Shown one piece after another: positions 35,443 to 43,616 of a DNA stretch of 55,511 bases. Each line of letters begins with the position of its first letter. Position 1 is the first letter of the stretch. A program made the position numbers and the translations under genes. A model generated the notes under the pieces. It saw only the letters and a list, made by a program, of their open reading frames with translations, made no database searches and was not told where the DNA came from. The stretch lies in the NCBI GenBank assembly GCA_017451225.1, contig JAFSPZ010000004.1, positions 1 to 55,511 of the forward strand, in the 5' to 3' direction. Source of the DNA: Muribaculaceae bacterium. GTDB lineage: Bacteria; Bacteroidota; Bacteroidia; Bacteroidales; Muribaculaceae.

Positions 35443-35462
35443 CACTTAACATTTAACACTTA
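35443..35462 (-). repeat. Short TTAAGTGTTAA-type repeat
   Basis: Two and a half copies of the unit also seen at 7424-7490, here in the opposite orientation and overlapping the stop codon of the symporter gene. Confidence 0.4.
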
Positions 35463-37187
35463 AAAGAAAACTCCGTTGGTATAACCAAACCAGCGAAGCA
35501 CAGTATCGCCCCACAGAATCACCATAAGCCAACTAATGAACATCATGGTGATACCAAACTTGAAGGTGTCGCTAATGCTATATTGGTTGGTTGTATACAA
35601 TAGCGCTGCTGGCTTGCTGTTGAACGGGAGCACATAGACATGGCCTACGAGCAACGCCACAGGGAATGCCAAACTCATGATTGGGTAGCCATTGCTCTGT
35701 GCCACGCCAATAGCGATGGGAACAAAGATGAGTGTGAGCATCGTCTTAGACTCAAAGATGAGTGAGAACAATAGGATACTCGCTGTGAGAATGAGGTAAA
35801 TAACCCAGAATGGTGTGCTGGCACCTATGCCAAGTGCACCAAAGAGAGCATTAATCATAGTACCTGGCAGGCCTGTAGCCTCAAGGCCTGCTCCCAGAGT
35901 GTAAGCACCTGCCGAGAAGAGAAGCAAATGCCATGGAATATCAACGTCGTTCCACTTAACAATACCAATCTTGGGCAACAATGCCACAACAGCGCCCATA
36001 AACGCTACTGCAGTTTGATTGATGCCGTGCTGCTTGTCGGTAGCCCAAAGGATGAGCACCACAAGGAAAATGGCTATAGCCTTGTATTCCTGTGCGCTCA
36101 TCTTTCCCAGCTTGTGTAACTCGTCGCGCAAGCGATCGAGGCCACCTTCAATCTGAGGCTTGTCCTCGCCTTTTTTGAGCCTGAAGTAAATCTTCGAACC
36201 CACAAACCAACCAATAAGAATCAAAATTATGTTCATTGGGAAGGCACATTTGAACCAATCCTGATAGCTGAAAGCACCTATGCCCAAAGCACCAGCGATG
36301 AGCGAACCAGCCAACAGGGTGGCCCCTGAGCCAGTAAGGAATGAATTTGCTCCCAAGTTAATCTGGAAAAGGTTCTGCAGCACTAGGTTGCGTCCAAAAT
36401 TATTGCGTTTACCCTGTGATGCGCCATAAATTGCTGCCACAACCATAAAAATAGGTAGCAGAATAGCGGCTTTGGCGGTAGTAGCCGAAATGAATGCCGA
36501 AAGCACTATGTTTATGACGATAAAGCTCAGGATTATGCCACTGGCGCTCTTGCCGAACTTAAGTACAAACCAAATGGCGAAACGCTTTGCCACTTGAGTC
36601 TTGACAAGCATGCTCGCCAAGATAAACGATAGGATATTAAGCCACATAACGGGGTGGCCGAGCTGAGCGTAAGCCTCTTTATCGCTCGTCACCCCGGTTA
36701 GCACAATCATCAGTATCACTATCAATGAGGTCAAATAGTTGGGAATGGCCTCTGTTATCCACAAAATTATAGCAGCGACAAAAATTGCAAGCATCGCATA
36801 GTTGATGCGCAAGAAACGATTGTGAGTGTCGGCCTTGAGCTTAGCCTGCTCTTTTTCGGTGAGTTCATGCTTTGTTTCCTTACCGCTGGCGTCAACCACA
36901 ACAGCAAGTTTTTTCTCCGATTTCTTGTACATCTCGTCATAGCGCTTCACGGCTCCCTCGGCAAGTGCTGTAGTCTCCTTATTGGTATCGATACGATTGA
37001 TGAATGGTATATCGGCAAACCAATAGATGAACACAAAGACGATGATAGCCAGTGGACCGCCTATGCGCTGTAATATCTTTTCAAAGCCCGATTTCTGCAT
37101 CTTAGGCAGCTTCTCAAGCTTATAATTGTTCATATCAAGCGGGTCAAAGTGAGTCGTCTTCCCGCTGGTGGTAACTTGTTCCGCCAT
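35460..37187 (-). CDS. DASS/SLC13-family sodium:anion symporter
   Basis: A 575-residue inner-membrane protein with about 12 hydrophobic segments. The SAFISATTAKAAILLPI stretch near 235-251 corresponds to the first SNT-type substrate motif of the family, and FNSKPAALLYTTNQYS near 525-540 to the second. An unusual hydrophilic insertion of about 60 residues (about 68-128, rich in Lys and Glu) sits between the first two membrane segments. Family members move sulfate, phosphate, or di- and tricarboxylates with Na+. The neighbouring phosphate-related genes make phosphate or another inorganic anion attractive, but the sequence alone does not decide. Confidence 0.82.
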   Translation of the reverse strand: MAEQVTTSGKTTHFDPLDMNNYKLEKLPKMQKSGFEKILQRIGGPLAIIVFVFIYWFADIPFINRIDTNKETTALAEGAVKRYDEMYKKSEKKLAVVVDASGKETKHELTEKEQAKLKADTHNRFLRINYAMLAIFVAAIILWITEAIPNYLTSLIVILMIVLTGVTSDKEAYAQLGHPVMWLNILSFILASMLVKTQVAKRFAIWFVLKFGKSASGIILSFIVINIVLSAFISATTAKAAILLPIFMVVAAIYGASQGKRNNFGRNLVLQNLFQINLGANSFLTGSGATLLAGSLIAGALGIGAFSYQDWFKCAFPMNIILILIGWFVGSKIYFRLKKGEDKPQIEGGLDRLRDELHKLGKMSAQEYKAIAIFLVVLILWATDKQHGINQTAVAFMGAVVALLPKIGIVKWNDVDIPWHLLLFSAGAYTLGAGLEATGLPGTMINALFGALGIGASTPFWVIYLILTASILLFSLIFESKTMLTLIFVPIAIGVAQSNGYPIMSLAFPVALLVGHVYVLPFNSKPAALLYTTNQYSISDTFKFGITMMFISWLMVILWGDTVLRWFGYTNGVFF

Positions 37188-37362
37188 AATCTTGTTTTTT
37201 AATCCTAAGATAAATTAAGGAGGTGTGCCATAAGGCTCTTTAAGGTAATAATATATAAATAAAAGTGCATGTAGGTTGTGTTTACTGTGTGGAGAGAAAA
37301 AATCTCAATAACGCTGCCCAGGCACCCCTCCTTGCAAGTGTGTTCGGTGGTCTCAAACATAT

Positions 37363-37418
37363 GAAATCTGACTACTAAACCATATGCCAGACTTCTAACA
37401 TCTGACTTCTGACCACTA
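37363..37418. repeat. Degenerate CTGACTTCT repeat
   Basis: Imperfect repeats of TCTGACTNCT and AGACTTCTAAC lie in the 244-base gap 37188-37431 between the symporter and CYTH genes. The rest of that gap is AT-rich, with no promoter I can support. Confidence 0.4.
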
Positions 37419-37431
37419 TTTTGATAATAGA

Positions 37432-37902
37432 TTATTTCCAGTTTTTATAGGGATTCTTCATGAGCATGGAGTTGTAGTACTTGGGATCGCCAGTAACTTC
37501 CTCGCCAAGCCAGGCGGGACGGTCAAAGGCGGCATCCTCGCTAGGCAGCTCCACCTCGGCAACGGTCAAGCCCTCATTATCGCCATAGAACTCGTCAACC
37601 TCAAAGGTGCGCTCACCGGCTTTCACCAGATAGCGTGTCTTGTCGATAACACCAGGCTCGCAAATCTTAAGCAAGTCCATCACCTCCTCGGCGGGAATCT
37701 CTTTCTCCCACTCAAAGCGGCTTGCTCCACTCTCGTTGCCAATGCCCTTAACAGTGATAAAGCCTTTCTCACCTTTTACACGCACGCGTACAGTGCGTTC
37801 AGGTACCGAACTAAGATAACCTTGAGTGATGCGGGTTGCCTTGAAGGCCTCATCCTTGAATTCTCCCTTTACAAGGAATTTTCTTTCTATTTCTTGTGCC
37901 AT
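37432..37902 (-). CDS. CYTH-domain protein (putative inorganic triphosphatase)
   Basis: A 156-residue CYTH/triphosphate-tunnel protein. The signature EIERKFLV is at 4-11, followed by RVRVKGEKGFITVKG (alternating basic residues lining the tunnel), RFEWEKEIP, KTRYLV and FEVDEFYG, and the acidic EVELPSED. Small bacterial members hydrolyse tripolyphosphate with Mg2+. The length is standard for the CygB/ygiF N-domain class. It lies between another CYTH-like gene upstream and the anion symporter downstream, all on the minus strand, which suggests a role in phosphate metabolism. Confidence 0.87.
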   Translation of the reverse strand: MAQEIERKFLVKGEFKDEAFKATRITQGYLSSVPERTVRVRVKGEKGFITVKGIGNESGASRFEWEKEIPAEEVMDLLKICEPGVIDKTRYLVKAGERTFEVDEFYGDNEGLTVAEVELPSEDAAFDRPAWLGEEVTGDPKYYNSMLMKNPYKNWK

Positions 37903-37906
37903 AATA

Positions 37907-37957
37907 GTTATCAGTTTTCAGTTGTCAGATATCAGATTTCAGAAATCAGATATTAGA
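37907..37957. repeat. Simple TCAGTTTTCAGTTGTCAGAT repeat
   Basis: A run of about six imperfect TCAG(A/T)(T/N)-type units immediately upstream of the CYTH gene start. It resembles the arrays at 10781 and 49211. Confidence 0.5.
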
Positions 37958-38015
37958 CATTTGTTTTGAAATGATTAGTTTTGTTTTCTTTAGTCTCAAT
38001 CGGAGTAAAGCACAA

Positions 38016-38660
38016 TTAATTAGCAAGGGGTTTATTAATCATACCAATCACGCGCTTGATAGCTTGCAGATAGTTGATGTTCTCAACTCCCTCAAGACCT
38101 ACGTCGGCGATGGTTTTCTTGATATCCTCAATCTCGGTGCTCTCGCTGTTGATGGTGCGAACCATGGCTCCGTTGATGTAAACCTCGCCAGTCTCGCAGA
38201 TGGTATCGTTGACCATGTAGCCATAGCGAGCCTTCTCAACCTTAACGGCTTGAAGGTCGGGGTGCTCGTCAATCATCTGAAGGAACTCCTCAAGGGTATA
38301 GGTTTCTTTGGTGAGCTCGGGCATGCCTTCAACCTTGAAAGCAGGGAACACCTCGTTCTTTAGAACCTGAGCGCTAATAGGGAACTCGCCCTTCATCAAT
38401 GGATTCCACTGCTCAAGGCCGTCAACTTCCTGAACGAAAGTTTTGATATCCATCTTACCGTCGCGAATCTTTGTATTATTCACGTCGTTGGTACGGCTCA
38501 CGATGTAGGTCTCGGTGCTGTGACGCTCCCACACTTTCTCAGGAACTGGAGCACTAAGACGAGCCATACGCTTTCCTGCCTCGCAGAAGCAGCGGCCAAA
38601 ACTGCGGAACTCAAAACGTGGTTTAGAAATTTCACCTATCTTTAATTCTTCTTTTGCCAT
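38016..38660 (-). CDS. Probable second CYTH-like protein
   Basis: A 214-residue cytoplasmic protein. The CYTH fold is suggested by RFEFRSFG near the N-terminus, ETYIVSRTNDVNNTKIRDGKMDIK at about 50-73 (KIR...DIK is the basic tunnel pattern), GLEQWNP, then GEVYINGAMVRTINSES and a closing VENINYLQAIKRVIG. The classic ExExK at the start is replaced by FEFRS, so catalytic competence is doubtful. The Cys pair in GRCFCEAG is notable. It lies 113 bases upstream of the clear CYTH gene and just after a terminator. A divergent triphosphatase or a VTC-like polyphosphate-related protein is possible; this is inference. Confidence 0.6.
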   Translation of the reverse strand: MAKEELKIGEISKPRFEFRSFGRCFCEAGKRMARLSAPVPEKVWERHSTETYIVSRTNDVNNTKIRDGKMDIKTFVQEVDGLEQWNPLMKGEFPISAQVLKNEVFPAFKVEGMPELTKETYTLEEFLQMIDEHPDLQAVKVEKARYGYMVNDTICETGEVYINGAMVRTINSESTEIEDIKKTIADVGLEGVENINYLQAIKRVIGMINKPLAN

Positions 38661-38702
38661 TTTCTAGGATTTTATTTGGATTTACTTTTTGCTTGTTTTG
38701 AA

Positions 38703-38741
38703 AAGACTTGGCAGGCAAGCTAGAAAGGCCTGCCAAGTCTT
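38703..38741 (-). terminator. Rho-independent terminator
   Basis: A 14-bp perfect stem (AAGACTTGGCAGGC and its complement) with an 11-base loop, followed on the minus strand by a T-run. It ends the DUF47-regulator-porin-lipoprotein transcription unit. Confidence 0.88.
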
Positions 38742-38771
38742 AATCGTTTTATAGATAGAAGTTTACTGTAT

Positions 38772-39635
38772 TTACTGAACTACAGTTGGGTCTTCGGCAC
38801 CAGTGTCGGGATTCTTAGTGCCCAGAGTCTTATCGGCAATCATGAACTTGCCAGTGCCATTAGGACAGCGGCTCCAAGTCTGCTTGTTCTCTGTGAGAGA
38901 TTGGTTGCCCCATCCATCAAGTTTCTCGCCACGCTCAAACTTAGTAACGAGAGTGCTGTTAGGATCAAACACTTGGAAGAGTACGCTCTTCTTGGCCGAG
39001 AGACCCTTAGTCATTGGGCGTGGGTTAGGACCACTACCGCCCTCTCCAGGAGTATTCTTGGCTCCAACAATGCAGAAGTAGCCATGGCCCATGATAATCT
39101 CGCCAGCTTCGCCAACCCAAACGTCGTCGGCCTCGTCCTTACGAATAACTACGCCCTGCAGTTTGATTGGATCGTCACCATTATTGTAGAGTTCAAGATA
39201 TTTCTCGTTGTCGCCACCAGCGCCATAAACCTCGTTGATAACGAGCTTAGAGTAGTCGCTTGGCTTGTCGCCCACGGTGTAATCTTTCTCAACAGTGCTT
39301 GTAAAACCTGCTTCGTTAGTAATAGTTACTGTGTAGTTAACCTTGGTGCCGTCTTCTTGTGCAGGAATAGTGGCGGTGAAGGTCTTGCCGTCGCCAACCA
39401 TATCAACCTCGTCAACGAAATCACCGTCAACTGAATAACTCATAACGGCTTTTGTAACTTTCAGAAGTCCACTAACCTTGGCGGTTACAACCACATCTTC
39501 AAATGAAGTGGGAGCATCGGGAGCAATCGAAACGGCCTCGATGGTATTAGGGCCCTCATATACTTTGTCTTCAACGCATGATGTAATCGCAAGTGTAGCG
39601 ATAATGAGCGCGAATGCTAATTTTATAGTTCTCAT
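38772..39635 (-). CDS. Lamin-tail-domain lipoprotein
   Basis: A 287-residue lipoprotein precursor: signal peptide with lipobox ending at Cys20 (AITSC). Residues about 30-125 form one or two Ig-like beta-sandwich units (APTSFEDVVVTAKVSG and VNYTVTITNEAGFTSTV). Residues about 130-275 are a lamin-tail domain (KLVINEVYGAGGDNEKYLELYNNGD, typical opening; WSRCPNGTGKFMI near the end). It is 33 bases after the porin gene and precedes a strong terminator, so it is co-transcribed with the porin and may sit with it at the outer membrane. Its function is unknown. Confidence 0.8.
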   Translation of the reverse strand: MRTIKLAFALIIATLAITSCVEDKVYEGPNTIEAVSIAPDAPTSFEDVVVTAKVSGLLKVTKAVMSYSVDGDFVDEVDMVGDGKTFTATIPAQEDGTKVNYTVTITNEAGFTSTVEKDYTVGDKPSDYSKLVINEVYGAGGDNEKYLELYNNGDDPIKLQGVVIRKDEADDVWVGEAGEIIMGHGYFCIVGAKNTPGEGGSGPNPRPMTKGLSAKKSVLFQVFDPNSTLVTKFERGEKLDGWGNQSLTENKQTWSRCPNGTGKFMIADKTLGTKNPDTGAEDPTVVQ

Positions 39636-39668
39636 TGTCTTTTTATCTTTAAACAGTTAAACAATAGA

Positions 39669-41033
39669 TTAGAAGTTAACCTCTAAGCGAAGGCCTAACA
39701 TACTGTAGTTCACACCACCTTTGCCCTTGGCTTCTACAATCTTGGTGTAGTCGGCAGTGGGCTTGCCGTCGGCATCGTGGCCAGTGAAGAGCTTGCCCTT
39801 ACCGTTGGCATAGCGGTCGTTGTTAGTGTACTGATAGTTAAGAACAATCTTAACGCTGTTGTTAATCCAGTAGTTCAGACCCACTGTGAAGTTCTCACCT
39901 GCACCACCATATACGTCCTTGTTGTTGAGGTTGAGGTAGTCATAACGAAGTGCGAGCTCAATGTCACCCCACTTGCGTCCACGCTGTGGCTGAGTAAACT
40001 CGCCCTCAGCTGTGTTGAAGCGTTGCTTACCACCAAAGAGCAAGCAAGAAGCGTGAACATACCAACCACCAAAGTTATAGGTATTCTTGGCTGCATCTAC
40101 GCTGTTGCGAATCCACTCGGTCTGGAGGCGGGCAGGACCATAGTAAGCTGCACCCTCAAGACCATAGAGAAGAGTGTGGTCAACATCTTTGATCACGTCG
40201 GTGTCAAGATATTTCTTGCGGTTGATGCTGGTAGCATTACGGGTGCTGAAACGCTCACCACCCCACTCGCCAGTAGCAACGTCGGTCTTGGGAGTGCGGT
40301 AAGAAATCTTACCACCCAGGTAGAGACCCCAGCTGCGATCCTTAGCATAAGGCATCCAGCCTACTTTACCGGTGAACGAGTAACCCTGGTTGCGGCCAAA
40401 ATCCTTGTTGTTGTCCTGAACATAGGTCAGCTCTTCCTCGCCAGCGATGGTCTGGAAAAAGACACCACCAGTGGCGCGGAAGTGATTGAGCAGGTAAGAA
40501 ATCTGCAAACCAATGTGACGCGAAGGAACAAGAGCTTTACAAACCATTGGACGCTCCATGAAGGTCAGATAACGCGACGAAGTGGTCTGCTCCATCGAGA
40601 AATCTTCCTTGAAGTTACCAGCTTTGATTGATACATTCTTGATACCGTCAAACTGGACAATAGCGTCCTTGAGCTCAAACTTGCCATCGGCAAAATCTAC
40701 GTCAACCTCACCATACCAGTTGTGTGGAAGACGGGCCTTAATAGCAAAACGAGCACGACGAATAGAGGCATTATTGCCAATGTCGTTGTAATCTTTGTTA
40801 TTACCAAAAAACATAGCACCATCCACTTGCACACGGTTGTCAAACCACAGGCGATACTCCTTGTTCTTCGACTCAAACGTGAGGATGTTGTTGCGCTGCT
40901 CCGAGATCAGCTCTTCACGATCGACTTTCACGCCATACTGATTGTAGACGGCGGTCTCGTCTGATTCTTGTGCCCACACACTGCCCCAAGCAGATAGTGC
41001 CAGCACGAAGGATAGGGTTAATAATTTTTTCAT
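39669..41033 (-). CDS. Phosphate-selective porin O/P family protein
   Basis: A 454-residue outer-membrane porin. The ATG at 41033 opens the signal peptide MKKLLTLSFVLALSAWGSVWAQ, chosen over one 12 bases earlier. A short coiled part (EELISEQRNN) precedes the barrel, which has the Porin_O_P features RVQVDGAMFFG, ASIRRARFAIKARL, and MERPMVCKALVPSRHIGLQ, plus a C-terminal Phe (LRLEVNF). OprP of Pseudomonas binds phosphate, OprO polyphosphate or pyrophosphate; family members in Bacteroidota are broader. Position between a PiT-like regulator and phosphate-linked genes supports a phosphate or polyphosphate role. Confidence 0.85.
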   Translation of the reverse strand: MKKLLTLSFVLALSAWGSVWAQESDETAVYNQYGVKVDREELISEQRNNILTFESKNKEYRLWFDNRVQVDGAMFFGNNKDYNDIGNNASIRRARFAIKARLPHNWYGEVDVDFADGKFELKDAIVQFDGIKNVSIKAGNFKEDFSMEQTTSSRYLTFMERPMVCKALVPSRHIGLQISYLLNHFRATGGVFFQTIAGEEELTYVQDNNKDFGRNQGYSFTGKVGWMPYAKDRSWGLYLGGKISYRTPKTDVATGEWGGERFSTRNATSINRKKYLDTDVIKDVDHTLLYGLEGAAYYGPARLQTEWIRNSVDAAKNTYNFGGWYVHASCLLFGGKQRFNTAEGEFTQPQRGRKWGDIELALRYDYLNLNNKDVYGGAGENFTVGLNYWINNSVKIVLNYQYTNNDRYANGKGKLFTGHDADGKPTADYTKIVEAKGKGGVNYSMLGLRLEVNF

Positions 41034-41074
41034 TGTAAAAAACATTTAGTTAATAAAAAAAGGTATTTACTATA

Positions 41075-42646
41075 TTATATCATTTGAAGATATTCGACAA
41101 TGTTGGTACTGCGATCAAGCTTGAGCTTGCGGCGAAAACGGTAGCGGCTCACCTCCACGCTCTTGGGCTCAACGTTGAGCATACCAGAAATGTCTTTGCT
41201 GGAGAAGCCCAGGCGCAACATAATAGCCAGGCGCTTCTCCTTCTCCGACAAGTTGGGACAACGCATGAGCAGGCGGCTCACGAAATTCTTGTGAAGATCC
41301 TCTACTTGTGTGTAGAATTGGTCCATTTCACCAGTGAGCCGCATGTTCTCGTTGAGTTTTTGTGCTGTATCGCACAATTGTTGGCGCAGCTTTTCGACGT
41401 CTTCCTCTTTGGACAAATCATTGAGGTTCTTGCTCAAGTCCTCAAGATACTGACGCTGCTGCTTAATATATAATGAAAGGTTTACTAGCTCTTTGTGCTT
41501 GATGTCAATTTCATTGGTCATCACGTTGAATTGAGATGTAACCGCGGCGACATCAAGGCGATTGCGTTCATCACCGGTCTCAGTGCTATGGGTGAGCTCG
41601 TCATCAAGCGCTTTCTTGGTCTGGTTGTGCTTGCGCTGCTGCTTTGAATACATCATTACAAACAAGCAAGTGACAAGAATAAAACATGTGATAATCAATA
41701 TGAGAATCGAGTTTTTCACTATTGACATCATTATTATCACAAGTAAGAAAGCGATCAAGGGGGTTGCAACAGAGATACTCATCAGATTGACCAGACTGCG
41801 ATGAGAACCATTAGAAATCTTGCTGCATTCGCGCAACTGGCTGGGCGAGACAATTATTGGAGTCATACCAAGCAACAGTGTGCCGGCGATATTACCTGCC
41901 AGCAACACCGTGATTAGGGCATAGAGCGAAGGCAGCGCCCAACTCATGGGTTTTGCCATCGAGTTCTCGTTGCGAAGCACTGCTGTCATGGGAATTACCA
42001 TCGCCATACTCAAGACTGCCATAAAAATGAACAAGAATGGAAGCCAAGTGACATCAATCTGCGTCAAAAACGACGACAAAAAAGGAGAGGAAAAGAGTGC
42101 GAAATTTACAGCAATGGTTAATCCGCCCAAAATTATTCCAGCAAGTGCCAAGCGCTTCATGTATAGATTCTTGAGCAACAAGTGACGGTCGGTTTTGAAA
42201 ATGATACTGTCAAACAAGCGCTCATAGAGCAAAAAAAACAGCAGCCCCAATAATGGTGCTGCCACCAATGACAGCAAAGCAGCTGTCATAGAGGGGTGAA
42301 AGGGCCAACTGCCGTTATAGGCAAGACCGGCTAAAGCACCCCAGAAGGCCGTCACTGCCGATGTGTACTGGTCTGCGCTACGCACAATAACGACAGTCAT
42401 AATAATGGCACACATTATAATATATGCCTGTGAGATGGTTAGGTTATTCACCTCTGAATGCGTCTCGTCATTGATAAAAAGAACAAGCAGACATAGGGCC
42501 GCAACGACAAAAAATTGCAATAACCCCATGACTCGTGTCGATATCAAGTCGCGGATGTGGATACCCAAGAAACTGACGCCATTCTCTCGGTATCCAAGCC
42601 ACGCTCCTATCATAAGGAGAAGCAATATCGACATTGTGAATTCCAT
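41075..42646 (-). CDS. PiT-like membrane protein fused to a LuxR-type DNA-binding domain
   Basis: A 523-residue protein. Residues 1-345 hold about nine to ten membrane segments. Parts of these recall PiT/PHO4 phosphate transporters in layout (STRVM...; YTSAVTAFWGALAGLAY; LLSLVAAPLLGLLFFLLY), though the ND motifs for transport are not seen. Residues about 365-455 are a coiled coil (KQQRQYLEDLSKNLNDLSKEEDVEKL). Residues about 455-523 are a LuxR/GerE-like helix-turn-helix (LSEKEKRLAIMLRLGFSSKDISGMLNVEPKSVEVSRYRFRRKL). It follows a DUF47 gene by 22 bases, the usual partner of PiT. It likely senses at the membrane and binds DNA; the ligand is unknown. Confidence 0.75.
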   Translation of the reverse strand: MEFTMSILLLLMIGAWLGYRENGVSFLGIHIRDLISTRVMGLLQFFVVAALCLLVLFINDETHSEVNNLTISQAYIIMCAIIMTVVIVRSADQYTSAVTAFWGALAGLAYNGSWPFHPSMTAALLSLVAAPLLGLLFFLLYERLFDSIIFKTDRHLLLKNLYMKRLALAGIILGGLTIAVNFALFSSPFLSSFLTQIDVTWLPFLFIFMAVLSMAMVIPMTAVLRNENSMAKPMSWALPSLYALITVLLAGNIAGTLLLGMTPIIVSPSQLRECSKISNGSHRSLVNLMSISVATPLIAFLLVIIMMSIVKNSILILIITCFILVTCLFVMMYSKQQRKHNQTKKALDDELTHSTETGDERNRLDVAAVTSQFNVMTNEIDIKHKELVNLSLYIKQQRQYLEDLSKNLNDLSKEEDVEKLRQQLCDTAQKLNENMRLTGEMDQFYTQVEDLHKNFVSRLLMRCPNLSEKEKRLAIMLRLGFSSKDISGMLNVEPKSVEVSRYRFRRKLKLDRSTNIVEYLQMI

Positions 42647-42668
42647 AGATGATTTATGATAATAAAGA

Positions 42669-43316
42669 TTAGTTGTTCTGCTTTATAATCATGATTGACA
42701 AGTGATCAGCTACGCGTACAGCCTCCTCGGCTAGTTCCTCAACGTGCAATGTAAAGTAACGCAAGTGGAACTTCTGGCTGAGTTTGAAATTATCCATTTC
42801 GTGAAAGACGTGACGCTTAATTGATTGAGCAAGTTTACTTACCTCTTTCTCAAAGAAATAAATGCGATGGATTTTCTCAGTCACAAATCGAGGGGCCTTG
42901 AAATAGTCGCGAGAAGCTTGAATAGTGCCTTCCACTGCCAAACCTGTGATTTCAACAAGTTTCAAAAAGTCGACATTTAGCTCCGACGGGAAGAACGGAA
43001 TCTCGATATCATATTGCCACAAGTTTTTGTAAAGCAAGTTGACAATCATGTCAAGGCGCTCAAGCAACTGCATGATCTCTACACGCTGGTCCGACACAAG
43101 GGAGTAGGTGTAAAGTTCGTTCTCGATTGTTCGGCGCAACTCAATTGTGTTGTCTCGCAACTTGGTTATCGATTCCAGATTGTCATCAAAATCTTTCTTA
43201 TTTCCGTCAAGATAGTTTTTGATGCCGCTCTTATAGGTGAGCACGCATTCGTCAAGATAATCGAGGAAACTATCAAGGTCGCTTATGGTCTTATTTGTCT
43301 TCTTAAATCCAAACAT
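42669..43316 (-). CDS. DUF47 (PhoU-like) protein
   Basis: A 215-residue all-helical protein of the PhoU-like DUF47 family. MFGFKKTNKTISDLDSFLDYLDECV is the family opening, and the helices carry the spaced acidic residues (E/DxxxD) that bind metal in PhoU. These proteins normally accompany PiT phosphate transporters and regulate them. The ATG at 43316 is chosen because an earlier in-frame ATG at 43346 lies inside the -7 promoter element. It heads the operon with the PiT-like regulator, porin and lipoprotein genes. Confidence 0.85.
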   Translation of the reverse strand: MFGFKKTNKTISDLDSFLDYLDECVLTYKSGIKNYLDGNKKDFDDNLESITKLRDNTIELRRTIENELYTYSLVSDQRVEIMQLLERLDMIVNLLYKNLWQYDIEIPFFPSELNVDFLKLVEITGLAVEGTIQASRDYFKAPRFVTEKIHRIYFFEKEVSKLAQSIKRHVFHEMDNFKLSQKFHLRYFTLHVEELAEEAVRVADHLSIMIIKQNN

Positions 43317-43343
43317 AGCATTTATCGCCTTTGTTATTAAATG

Positions 43344-43375
43344 CAAAAATAATATGTAAATTTTAAAAATGCAAA
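43344..43375 (-). promoter_or_regulatory. Promoter for the DUF47-regulator-porin operon
   Basis: On the minus strand TTTG (43372-43375), 20 bases, then TATTTTTG (43344-43351). It fixes the DUF47 start at 43316, giving a short leader. The region 43380-43545 beyond it is AT-rich and shows nothing else. Confidence 0.72.
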
Positions 43376-43557
43376 TACGTTGTGTGTTTTAACTTTTACA
43401 CCAATAAGACAATGTAGTGTTTTTACAAAATAGATATTATTGAAAATCAGAAATATATATTTATTATTGTAGTGATAGTAAAATCGCACAAAAAATTAAT
43501 GTAGTGTTTAAGTATCTTTATTGTATACATAAGCAATAACAAAAAACATAAAAAAAA

Positions 43558-43585
43558 TGTCTGGCAAGTTCACTCTTGCCAGACA
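43558..43585 (-). terminator. Rho-independent terminator after the amylase gene
   Basis: An 11-bp stem (TGTCTGGCAAG and complement) with a 6-base loop, followed on the minus strand by seven T residues. It is 32 bases past the amylase stop. Confidence 0.88.
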
Positions 43586-43616
43586 CTGAAATAAGGTTTT
43601 TGAGTATTGATTGTTT

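Noticed and set aside
39777-40631. 284-codon plus-strand open frame
   Set aside because: Antisense to the porin gene; Val/Leu-rich translation typical of reverse-strand reading of a beta-barrel gene.
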